In this document: piece after piece, positions 11,971 to 22,052 of the stretch
Position numbering within the stretch: position 1 is the stretch's first letter
How the letters are laid out: every line of letters begins with the position of its first letter
Position numbers and translations under genes: made by a program
Source of the DNA: Thozetella sp. PMI_491
Lineage: Eukaryota > Ascomycota > Sordariomycetes > Chaetosphaeriales > Chaetosphaeriaceae
Direction of reading: 5' to 3'
Assembly (NCBI GenBank): GCA_021432635.1
Contig: MU270018.1
Coordinates: 875,579-939,578 of the forward strand
DNA: 64,000 nt
Notes under the pieces: generated by a model
Told to the model about the DNA's origin: nothing
The model's database searches: none
What the model saw: the letters and a program-made list of their open reading frames with translations, nothing else

Positions 11971-14900
11971 ATGGCGCCTGCTATGTTTCCCCAGGCCAAA
12001 TTCGACCCCATCCCTCCCGATCTCGATCTTGACGACCTTGTGGACCGAACACCAAACTTTGAGTGGGTGACCCGAGTATCCGCCGCGAGTATCCGCGGCC
12101 TCGACCCGCAAGATTTTGAACAGCTGGTCCAGTACCATGTCGTACAGGCAGGGAAGCCTCTGATTATAGAGCACTGGAACGATCGCTTGCCTGCATCCCT
12201 TTTCAGCAGGGACTGGATCGAGGCCACTTGCGACAAGAAGCGTGAGCAGTGCCATAGCGAACCTCTTGGCCGCATACTGACTTGACCGGCGCAGAGGAAA
12301 ATGTTCGTGATATCACCGGCCAGACGGACATCCCCATGACGACCGGTCACTATCTCCGATCCATGAAGCAGCTGACGAACCAGTGGACGCCCACCAACTT
12401 CCGAGACGAGCGGCGACAACGCCTCTACCTCAAGGACATCGACTGCCCCGTTGAGTGGAGCGACTGGCTGCGCAAGATCATTCCCCCAAACTTATTTTAT
12501 CTGAACCAGAACATCGAAGACCGAGGTGGTGGTACGGATGGCGATGGCCAGGGACTGTTCGCAGAACAGCGTGTACACAAGGCGGCGCCGGCCGGAGATC
12601 TCATGAGCAGCCTTCCTGAAGAGATGCGGGCTCAGAACCTCATGTGTTACATAGGCCATGAGGGAACATACACACCGGCTCACCGAGAGATGTGCGCCAG
12701 CTTGGGACAGAACATAATGGTTGAGGCCTCGGGGGATGACAATGGCGAAAAACCGGGGAGCTCAATCTGGTTCATGACCGAGACAAAGGACCGTGAGGTG
12801 GTGAGGGAATATTTTCTCTCCATGCTCGGCCACGACATCGAGATCGAGAAGCACTTTGCACAAATCAACGCCTGGAAGAAGGCGACCTTTCCCGTTTATG
12901 TCGCGGAGCAGAGAGTGGGCGACTTCATCTTGGTCCCGCCGCTGGCTCCCCACCAGGTCTGGAATCGCGGAACTCGGACTATGAAGGTTGCTTGGAATCG
13001 GACTACTGTTGAGACTCTCGCGCTGGCTTTGGACGAGGCTTTGCCGAAAGCAAGGCTTGTGTGCCGGGACGAGCAGTATAAGAATAAGGCTATCATCTAC
13101 TACACGCTGCAGAAGTACTGCCGAGAGTTGACCGAGGCTGAGAACTCGGCTTCGAAGATGGGTTTACTCGGTTTAGGCCACGACCTCATCCAGAACTCGA
13201 AACGTATGAAGCAGTTGACCAAAGACTTCAAGGCGCTGTTTGCTTTGTTCACCGAGATCATGGTGGGGGAGATGTTTGGCACCAAGGAGAAGGACGTCGA
13301 GTTTATTGAGTTCGATTCTAATATTACCTGCTCCTACTGCCGGGCGAACATCTTCAACCGCTTTCTCACCTGCAAGCACTGCATTCGAGAACTACAGAAT
13401 GGCGACCAAGATACGTACGACATCTGCATGGACTGCTATGCCATGGGTCGGTCGTGCCTCTGTATCTCGAATTTGAGCTGGTGCGAACAGTGGGATTGGC
13501 GTGAACTCGTGGATCAGTACGACACCTGGCGCTCGATGATCATCCGCCAAGATGGCTGCATCGACCTCGACAACTCCCCCATGCCCCTAGAAATTGCAAG
13601 AAGGAGGTATGGCAAGAAGGCGATCGCGCAGGTTTGCCAGGAACAGCTCCGACGAAGGCCGTTCAAGGACATCACAAAAGTGGAACAGTCCCCAGAGCCA
13701 GAATCTGAACGAGAGGTCGACGACCAGGGCAGACCCGTTAAGAAAAAGAAAGGGCGGAAGAAGAAGAAGGGTGATGTTTACCGCTGCCATGTCTGCTGCC
13801 ACAAAGACTACACCTACAGGCTGGCGTTTTGCTCGAATCCAGGTTGCGGGGAGGCCTACTGCTATGGGGTGCTCTACCGCGCCTTCGACCTAATGCCCCC
13901 AGACGTGATGCGGACTGAGAGCTGGAAGTGCCCGAAATGCCGCAATATTTGCAACTGCGGTGCCTGCCGTCGGCAAGGACTCGGAGAGCCGTACACTCCC
14001 AAGAACACCCTACTTGGCCACGACACCCGCCCTATCGCTGACGATCGCAGCGTCGAGTCGTTGGTTGATTTCAAGATGCATAACCTGCAGTGGCTCAAAA
14101 ACTCGGGCGACGAAAGCCGTAACCTCCACAGCAAACGTATGCAGAAGCTGAAGCAGGCCGCCGAGGCCGAGAAAGCCAAGGATTCCGAGCTTGTAGACCA
14201 AGTTGCCGCTCTACCTGATGCTGAGGTGGCAGAGAATGGTGCACCCCTAGCACAACATTCTGTTGTGAATGGGTATGGAGGCCATAGCAGTGCTCTTCCC
14301 TCCAGCTATATCCCCGTCGAGCAAACACCACAGGCACACGAGAATGGTCAGCACCAGCAGTACCTCCCGATGGAGGGGCAGATATCACCTCAAGTGGCAG
14401 CAGACATACCGGCCAGCCAGGACCTATCCTCGTATCCTGATCCGTCCATGGCCAGCCACGAGCGAATGTTCGGAATGGGCTACTACGAACAAGATGACAG
14501 CCCGGATAGAATTCTATTCCATCCGTTTCAGGCACCTACAGTGGAGACGACGGCTACCGTGGACCATGAACCTGAGCCGTCTGAATACGTCAAGAAACTC
14601 CTGCGCGCCTCGAGGCGTCGGGCTCGCCAAGAAGACGACACGGATCCGGATTTCGCAGGGCCTCGATCGCACCAGCGCAAGAAAGCAAGACTAGACAAAA
14701 ACTCTCAACCCGAGCAGACAACCGAGCCTCTGGACAATATGGACCCTGCTCTATTCAACGAGGATTCTGTTGCTCCGCCTCATGAGTCCACCCCCACGAC
14801 ATCGCTTGAGACATCGGCCATTGTCGAGGCATCAGGGGCCACAGACTTGGCCGAGACTCCCCGCGAGCAAGATGCAGTGAATCACCAACCATACTCGCCA

Positions 14901-16160
14901 AATCGACCGTCACTGCGGCATGCTCGACCTAAGGTGTCATATGTCGAGGAGCCAGACGGTGAGGAAGAGTTTAACGAGGTTCTTGTTCCTCGCTCGCAAC
15001 GCCCGCCCGAAGGGATAACGGAATTCGACATGGAGAATTCCAACCGTGATCCTCTAGATGTGGCTTCGGAAGCCGTCCGGGCCATGGCCGCGTCCAGCTC
15101 GGGCACACCAGTGCCGCACCCGGCGCTGAATACACGGAGACCAGGGCGGCCCCGCAAATCAGACCTTGGTCCGTCTCCATCTCCTGTGCCGGCATCTACC
15201 CCCCGAACTAGAGGCAGACGAGGCCGACCACCACGGGCAAGCCGTGCGACTGCCAATGCTACCCCCGCAAAGGAGAGTGCTGCTGCCGTCGATGGAGAGT
15301 TAGAAGCCGAGGTAGCTCGCGAACTGGACGGGTTCGACGACGAAGGCAATCTTGTTGAAGCAGCCCGAGACACTACCACGCCAGCCTCCTTGCCCACGAC
15401 ACAAAGGCGCCCACTGTCTAAGTTGTCGACGGAACGAATTGTGTCCTCAGAAATTACGATCGATCTCGCTTCCGCTAAGCCTTCCCCTGAGCCGACCAAC
15501 ATGTCGTTTTTATCCATGGCTGAGAGAATGAAGCTGCGGGGGAAGAAGGCAAAGATTGTGGCTCGCAAGCCAGACGGCCCGGCGGCTACACAAAGCCCGA
15601 TTACAGCACCAACATCCAATCCCCCCAAGAAGACGCCCAGGAGTGGGATTTCTGATGATGAGGACTTTGATCCTGCCGCTGTCGAAGAGCCACTCTCGCC
15701 TCCGCCGCAGGATCCTTTGTCGAGGGAGCAGCAGAGCATACCCGCGGAGAGCGCCCGGAATGAACCAACTCCTCCACCCCCGCCATCTACCATGTCCCGG
15801 TCCGCATCAACTTCTACAGTGCCCTCTGCACCTCGCGAGAGCCCCGCTGCTCCTGAGTCGGTAGCGAGGCCTCCCGCTAGGGTCGCAGGCCCAACAGTTG
15901 TTCGGATTGGGGACTGGGGCTCAGAGTCCGAATCGGATCCCTCTGATGAGCAGGAGAATCCTCTGCCATCTGGCGGGAGTCTTAATAAAGAGTCCAGCTC
16001 GTCTGGGTCGGATTTTGATGAAGATATTCCTGCACGAGTGACCAGTGCACTTCCTCGCGGGGGAGCCGGTCGAGGACGTGGTAGTGGTCGAGGACGGGGC
16101 CAAGGACGTGGTCGGGGCCGCGGCCGCGGTCGTGGCGGTACTAGGCGTGGCTATCATTAG
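11971..16160 (+). CDS. JmjC-domain protein with zf-4CXXC_R1 zinc finger, AT-hooks and RGG tail
   Basis: Exons 11971-12241 and 12295-16160 (53-nt intron, donor GTGAGC, acceptor GCAG) give 1378 residues. The N-terminal third is a JmjC fold. H220 and E222 (motif TPAHREM) plus H310 (PPLAPHQVWN) form the HxE...H triad that binds Fe(II) in 2-oxoglutarate oxygenases, so activity is possible. Two Cys-rich blocks follow. The first (around residues 445-480) contains CSYC, CKHC, CMDC. The second starts at C588 with CHVC, after a Lys-rich run, continues with CxxxxC and CPKC, and ends NCGACRR. I read the second as a zf-4CXXC_R1 domain, the kind found in CDCA7 and KDM3 proteins. AT-hooks lie near residues 1040 (RPGRPRK) and 1063 (GRRGRPPR). 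The last 35 residues are RG repeats. A fungal-specific JmjC plus zf-4CXXC_R1 class, thought to include Neurospora DMM-1, is linked to DNA methylation control; membership here is inference. Confidence 0.9.
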
Positions 16161-16625
16161 ATGAGGATTGCCTCTCCCAACTATTCAGCGCTAGTTGCTA
16201 ACTCCGCAGAGGCTGCGGCATGGCTCCTGATTTATTCGCTGTATCGAACTTATGCCATACGTAGAATTAATTGAGAACCTCCCTTGCACTTGCTTCTAGA
16301 TACCACCAGAGCACACGATGCTCTTTAGCAAGACTATGGAATCCCAGAGTTGTACATATACTTACGAGCATGTGTACATTCCTGAAGGCGTGTATTACGC
16401 GAATACAAATCAACAAGACATAAATGAGATGCCTCGTCCAATGCTCTCTACCTCCACAGGGATCTTCGCTTGTGAGGTCGTGATGTGCGGCCAGCCTTGA
16501 GTGCTGCAACTCTGCCTCTGGATTCTTGTCTCTAATCAACTGCGCAATGCTAACCTTCCAGCAGCAAATAGACGCCGCTCACGACGTTCTCATATCATGA
16601 CAATTGAAATAAGTGGGTTTGACTT
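16161..16625. other. Short convergent intergenic gap
   Basis: This lies between the 3' ends of the JmjC gene (+) and a small minus-strand gene. It is AT-richer than the flanking exons and looks like two 3' UTRs. No further gene is seen. Confidence 0.6.
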
Positions 16626-17129
16626 TTAAAGGCCATCCCGCATGCTCGTTCCCGCCTTGCTTGTCTCCTCAGCCGCACGCTTGGTCCGTTCTTGAAGCTC
16701 CTTGATCGATGCAGCATCAGAGCCCTTAGCTTGGAGTCTGCTCGGGTGAACATGGGTCAGTATGTATCTCCACCTGCCTGCTGGCAACTGCAAGCTGCAG
16801 GAGACGTACCGGTCTGCCTTCACGCCCTCCTCGCTGTCGGAGGCAAGCTCTGGCTTCCAATGTCCCTTTCCAGCCTTTTGTTTGGACAGGGAGTCCTGCT
16901 TGTGCTTCTCAGTGGCCTCGGGGTTGGGTTCATCTAAGTGTGGAAAAAAAAAAGTCAGTAGGAGCCGGCGGGCGAGGGGGCGTACTCGGGAGGACATACG
17001 GCCCTGGCTTTCTTTGAGGCCGAGATGTCTGGTTTGCACAAGGGTGCGTTTGCCCAGCAATTGGCTACCGGGGATGAAGAGACCGGGGCGAACTCCAGCT
17101 GTCATGCCGAGCAGGATGCGGGAGGCCAT
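16626..17129 (-). CDS. Small, probably mitochondrial conserved fungal protein (121 aa)
   Basis: Three exons (17129-17000, 16933-16810, 16737-16626) are joined by introns of 66 and 72 nt with donors GTATGT and GTACGT and acceptors TTAG and CAG. Both joins keep the frame (phase 1, then phase 2) and give 121 residues. The first 40 residues are hydrophobic and basic without acids (MASRILLGMTAGVRPGLF, then KRTLVQTRHLGL), which suggests a mitochondrial presequence. The middle is charged: EATEKHKQDSLSKQK, then GHWKPELASDSEEGVKADR. The C-terminus is a Lys/Glu-rich helix (IKELQERTKRAAEETSK). I recall this KxGxGxWKPELASxSEEAVKADR signature from other filamentous fungi, where it is annotated as hypothetical. 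Function unknown. Confidence 0.8.
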   Translation of the reverse strand: MASRILLGMTAGVRPGLFIPGSQLLGKRTLVQTRHLGLKESQGRMSSRVRPLARRLLLTFFFPHLDEPNPEATEKHKQDSLSKQKAGKGHWKPELASDSEEGVKADRYVSCSLQLPAGRWRYILTHVHPSRLQAKGSDAASIKELQERTKRAAEETSKAGTSMRDGL

Positions 17130-17903
17130 GGTTGATGTAGAGGATGGTATAGTCTCAGCAGTGGGTACGAGTCTAAGGAAGTGGTGGTGATGTTCTCAAT
17201 GATCCAATTGAAGCACCAGCAAGCCGAATTGATCTTTCCGAGGCAATTTAAAGAATGAGAAAGGCTCTTTATAGGATCTTGTGTCCAAGCTAGGTGTCAA
17301 TGTGGAAAGAGTAGCTTGCTCGGCTTCTCAACAGGTGACGTCACCATCTTCAGAAGTGGTGATCAACAGCGCATCACAGCGCACTCGAGACCCGCAAGCT
17401 TCAGGTAGCCCCGTATAGCAACGCGGTAAGAGCCGAAAAAAAGTATCACTATTAGCTAAGCGGCTGGAGCTTTGAGGCTTTGGTGAGATATACCTAGGTC
17501 CTAGATGGTACTCGATGGCCTTGGTCTATCTTTGAGTTTGGAGAGTGGCGAGGGGCGTTCATGCCACAGGCATAGTAGTAAGATGGGCAGTTCACAGATG
17601 CATAGCAGCACAATAAGATTAGGTTGCAAGTTCAACCTCGCAGTATCTAGGCGGGGCTACCGGCCAGGTTCTTGATGCCGAACTAGTTGGGGGTTTGTGT
17701 CCTCTCTCCCCTATGGGACAACAACGAAGTACTTAGTCTATATTCGCGATCGAATCGGGGACAAGGTAGAGTAAGGCTCGATTCGGCGATTTATTTGAGC
17801 CGAGATTCTGCGTCGGAGAAAGCCCAGAAGGGCATGTGCTTCTCAGCGCAGTGAGGTTGCTCGTCCCTGTAACGTATTTGTCTACCGACAGTGAGTCCAG
17901 GGC
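17130..17903. other. Intergenic upstream of the 121-aa gene
   Basis: AT-enriched sequence with no supported gene. It must hold the promoter of the small gene at 16626-17129 and the 3' UTR of the gene ending at 17904. A CACAG-rich stretch and several TAGGT-type words occur but nothing I can assign. Confidence 0.5.
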
Positions 17904-18803
17904 CTATGTCCTCGCACTGCCAGGGACACTCTCGTCTTCCCCCTCGGCCCATATATCCTTGCTCTCCTGCTCGACGGCCCGCATAGCGGTGGCCACCTCC
18001 TCTAGCTTCGCTACTACGTCCAAGACGCCGCGATTCACCCGCTCGAAGTAGCGGTCGTTGGCCTCACGGCGCTTCCGCGCAAGTAAGATGTCCACCTCGG
18101 TTTCCTCCTCCAGCTTGGCGCCCAGTCTCTCCTGACCGCCGCTGCTCCCTGGCCTCGTTCCGCCGGCGCCCGAGGCGCTCTTGGCTGCGTCCGTGGCGGC
18201 CGCGGCCGCTCCGTCTCCTTTCCCGCCGGCTGCCGCATCCACTCCGGAGGGATCGGCTCCGCTAGGCCCCCCGGCGGCTCTGAGGGTACGCATCTCACCA
18301 AGGGCACCCCCCATGGTCTCAATGGCGTCGTCTGCCTCGCTGCGCGCCCACGCCTGAGCGAGGGCGATCTGGGCCGCGCGCAGCTCGGCGAGCTTGCTCT
18401 CGTGGTCGGCCCTGAAGACACGCGTACCGCCGCTAGCCGAGAGCTCGACCTCCTCCAGCGTGGCCTGCATTTCGGCCCACAGCGCATCAGTCCTATCGGT
18501 GGCGCGGGTCGACTCGCGATGCGGGATTTGCAGCGGGAGGTGGAAGTTGAGAGGTCCGGGCACACCGGCGGCAGCGGTCCGGCGGGTGTCGGTCGGGGAG
18601 GCCATGGAAGCGGGCGCGTCGCGCGGGGCTAGGACGTTGCTGCGAGGCGCTGGTTGCTGCCCCGGAGCTGTTGAGGTGGAGGGCACGCCTTGTGCCATGA
18701 TGCCCGGGAGTGAGACGTGGCTGGCTGTTGGGGAGGGATGCAGGAAGAGGGTTGGCGGCGGGTCACGCGCCTTCGAGTCGGCCTTGTCACCTAGCTGAGA
18801 CAT
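17904..18803 (-). CDS. Conserved fungal coiled-coil protein of unknown function (299 aa)
   Basis: A single exon encodes 299 residues. The first 90 residues and residues about 170-220 are low-complexity (P/S/A, then A/G). Two conserved blocks remain. One is about residues 105-160, including LWAEMQATLEEVELSA and LRAAQIALAQAWARSEAD. The other is about 225-285, including EEETEVDILLARKRREANDRYFERVN and LDVVAKLEEVATAMRAVEQESKDIW. Both look like amphipathic helices able to form a coiled coil. No enzyme motif or membrane segment is visible. The pattern resembles a fungal family annotated as DUF5315 or as a small coiled-coil subunit of an organelle complex, but I am not sure of that name. The start MSQLGDK is the first Met; a later start at MAQGVPS (residue 36) is possible. 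Confidence 0.8.
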   Translation of the reverse strand: MSQLGDKADSKARDPPPTLFLHPSPTASHVSLPGIMAQGVPSTSTAPGQQPAPRSNVLAPRDAPASMASPTDTRRTAAAGVPGPLNFHLPLQIPHRESTRATDRTDALWAEMQATLEEVELSASGGTRVFRADHESKLAELRAAQIALAQAWARSEADDAIETMGGALGEMRTLRAAGGPSGADPSGVDAAAGGKGDGAAAAATDAAKSASGAGGTRPGSSGGQERLGAKLEEETEVDILLARKRREANDRYFERVNRGVLDVVAKLEEVATAMRAVEQESKDIWAEGEDESVPGSART

Positions 18804-19872
18804 GGCTACATCTTGATGGCCCCTTGGGCTTCCTCTAGGGGTGTGAAGGAGGGTGCTGGAGGGTTCAACTTAAGCTCAACATGCAATTCGCGTGTCGACG
18901 GCGATGGCTGGTGGGCATTTTCTCCAATCAGAGAGCATTGCTGAATGGCCCACTTTGTAAATGGGGGACACTACGAAGCTACGAAGTACCTAGGTGCCTG
19001 TACAGTAAATGTCTTAGCAGGCTGCAACGGCAGCGCCAACCGTCCTAAATAAGTAGTTACTACTTCTTTAACGCCGGGACAGAACTTTCCTCCCGTCATT
19101 GGTGACGTGGTAGGTACTGGCATGCCTACCTCTGCTGTTGAAACTGGTGCTGTGGCTGAAATGGAATGCCACACGGTATTCAGGTATTTTTGGCATAGTG
19201 AATGCTTTCAGCACCCTTCGTCCCACTGTTCGGACTGACGTAAACTGTAGACATGGGGGATATGTACCTACGTAACCAACCTTCGAGAAGTATACGCGCA
19301 CATGCCTCGCCGAGAATGCATGTGTCGAGGCTTTTGTTCCAGAAGAGGCGGGTCCGCTCTGCCGTTTTCAGCGCCCCAAACCCCGGTGCAGCATGCATCG
19401 TTTCTTCGTCGGAATCTCGTGCCATCTTCGCGGGCTTATGCGACAGGGAAACATGGTATGCAAAAGGCTATCAGACCGGGAAGATTGACTCCTGCTTCGA
19501 TGACCTTCTACTGTGTACCTAAATTACCCACACCTGTCTGCATTCGCTAAAAGGAGGCGCATTCGACATGCGCGGCCGACCAATCACAAAACACCGGAAG
19601 CGATCTACGTAGGCAAAATAGCGGGTCACGGACGGTCCCAGGCAATCGAGTTGTGAGGGTCACTAAGCTAGGCAAAGCCAACCGAGCCACCCCACATCTT
19701 CTGATCTGGGGGACACCTCATGCGGGCTTTCCCAACTTTCAAACAACCTCCATCGCAGACCAAGGCAAACTTACCGATCCAACTTTGCCAGCGCGACAGT
19801 TTCCAACCAGCACTCAGCCGCGCCGCCGCACAGAAACAATCGACCATACCGACGGGACCATCTTGCGCCAAC
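18804..19872. promoter_or_regulatory. Divergent promoter region, coiled-coil gene (-) and I9 inhibitor (+)
   Basis: A 1.07-kb gap between two divergent starts. It is AT-rich around 18950-19270 and carries a CTACGAAGTACCTAGGTGCC-like word near 18980. No gene is supported; open frames at 19180-19550 overlap on both strands. Confidence 0.45.
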
Positions 19873-20259
19873 ATGAAGCCTTCGTCGCTCCTCGTCGCCG
19901 CCGTGGCGCTCTTCGCCGGCGCCATCGCCGTCGATGTGCAAAAGTCGGTCATCATCACCTACCCTGAGGAAACACCCGACTCGGTGCTCGACCAGGCGAA
20001 GGATGCGATTCGGGCCAGTGGAGGTACCGTCACTCACGAGTACCAGCTGATCAAGTAGGTTCCCGAAGTCTTCCTCCCCAAACGCCCTCTCCAGCCCGAC
20101 CACCGACCCGCCCGCCACTTTGACGTCTGCCACGTGCTAACAACCATTGCTAGGGGCTTCGCCGCCAAGCTTGGAGAGAAGGTGCTCGATACCGTGAGCG
20201 GCTGGGGCAAGCAGTATAACGCGCTCATCGAGGAAGACCAGATCGTCTCCTCGCTTTAA
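19873..20259 (+). CDS. Secreted proteinase inhibitor I9-like protein (95 aa)
   Basis: Exons 19873-20054 and 20154-20259 (99-nt intron, donor GTAGGT, branch GCTAAC, acceptor CTAG) encode 95 residues. The first 20 residues (MKPSSLLVAAVALFAGAIA) form a clear signal peptide. The rest, starting VQKSVIITYPEETPDSVLDQ, is a single Inhibitor_I9 fold. This is the propeptide-like domain of subtilases that also occurs alone in fungi as Pbi2/proteinase B inhibitor-like proteins. The GGTVTHEYQLIKGFAAKL segment is typical of the family, and the YNALIEEDQIVSSL tail is where such inhibitors usually contact the protease. Canonical Pbi2 is cytosolic or vacuolar, so the signal peptide marks this as a secreted or endomembrane version, probably acting on or folding a subtilisin-like protease. 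Confidence 0.88.
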
Positions 20260-22052
20260 GGTCTTGGCATGCAAATAGAGACAGGCGTTTTTACGGTCGC
20301 TTCAAAGGGAGGAGATACAACTAGGGAGGGGCACTACCAGGGATCATGATCGCGACAAGAGTGCTGAAGCCATTGTCGACAGTCGCTACCAAACTGAGGA
20401 AGGAGAGGGCGGTCCTCTGCGATACAGGGCTTGGCGTTCACAGGCGTGTTGTCGTTATACCACAATTTTGATTAAACCCCATCACGAGGACGGCAGGCAA
20501 CCGTTGTATCTACTAAAACTGCCGCCGCAGCTCTTGCACAATTTAACTCTTGTTCTTGAGGCTGCGATCCCCTCTCCCCCGCCCATGTGAGATCTGAGCG
20601 TTGGTTTGCGCTAAGCCGAGGGCGTGTGATGGCACTAAAGGTTCCGTCGCTCCACGAGGCTTTAGCGATGATGACGAATGACGAGCATCTGCGCTGTACC
20701 CAACTCAGCTGCCAAGGTGATGTTTCGATGTGTTCGCTTGACTGCTAACCCCCCCTTAATTAGACTATCGACCTTGCAGATCCGGAAGCGCCCACCAGTC
20801 CGTGTCGTGATAGACCAGCTTGGCCTGCACAGGGATGCTATCGAATGCATCGCCCACCCACCGAGCCACCAAGGGCAGGTCAGGCCATACCTACAGAGTA
20901 GGAGCTTCGCGGGGTTCCCATGCCAAAGTGCAAATGCCAGCCCTTGTTCGCCCAGGGACCAAACGAAACCCTCCACCAGTCTCCAGTACATCGATCGACA
21001 CCTGTCCCTCAGGCCACGGGCACATGCCCATCCTCCCTGGGCTGCTCTGGTGATTTGCATTTCCACCAACAAACGCCGTCTGGGGCTGACGGCCAGTCTG
21101 GGGGCTGTCGGGAAGCTTTCATCTCTTCTTTCTCCCTCTAGGACGGTCAAAGCGGCGATTTAGCGGGGCGGCTTTGCGCAATGTCCCCTCCAGGCATTTG
21201 GGAATCCCTCATTTGGGAAGAAACCCCCCCTCCCCCTCATCGCTCTGCCTGCTGCTTCAGGGTTTCCAAGAATCGACGTGGCAAGAGGAGAGGAAAGATA
21301 AAGATGTTGTCATTTGACAACAATAGACAAGCATAGGTGGGGTTTGAGTCACGGAGACAAGCTTGCTTTGGCCCTGGGCGAGCACATCTTTGATGCCGAT
21401 CAACAAGCTCTTTATAGCTCTATATTCGAGGGTGTGGCGGGATGATAGTCGGCCTGATTGGGGACTGGTGTCACAAAGGGGCGGCTCCCATCAATGCAAG
21501 TGGGTGCTTGACGGGCGGGCGCAGGGCCCGCAGGCCAATGTCGGGCGGCATCGTCCCCTGGTCTGCGGGTCTGCGGGCCTGCGTCACACCCTGCGTTTTG
21601 GGAGGAATGTTCCGTCTTGGGGCTAATCTGGGCCGGTACAGCACGATAAGGCTAGAGCTCCATGGTCTTTAACGCATGGAGAAGGAGTTTGTCCAGACTC
21701 GCCCAAGTCGAGACCCTCTCTCCCCCTGGGAACAGACTCTTTCTCGTCGCATCACCATCTTTGTCGGCGACTGCCCCTATAGCTCAACCTTGGTCCTGTG
21801 TAGGGGACTGCGCCTGGTGGTGCTTTATTTCACTTCTCTCCCACGCTCCTTGTTTTTTTCTCGGACCCGTCCGTTGCCGCCACCACCGCTCGACGCCCCA
21901 TCGCGAGCACACGATCCTTAGTATTCTCTGGTGTGGTATGCCCTGTGACACCTTTCGGATCAACAAGACGATAGATCACTGCTCTACCAGAACGAAAACC
22001 CCACCGACGCGATCCCTCCCCTAGGCTCGGCCCGTCACCAAGACCACTCGCG
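20260..22052. other. 1.8-kb intergenic region upstream of Hook
   Basis: No supported gene. Overlapping open frames at 20662-21163 on both strands have random-looking translations. The last 400 bases before 22053 are pyrimidine-rich (runs of CT and a T7 run near 21850), fitting the transcription start and 5' leader of Hook. Confidence 0.5.

Noticed and set aside
14882-15793. 303-codon open frame antisense to the JmjC gene
   Set aside because: It lies wholly inside a secure exon, is a Ser/Gly-rich shadow of the coding strand and resembles no family.
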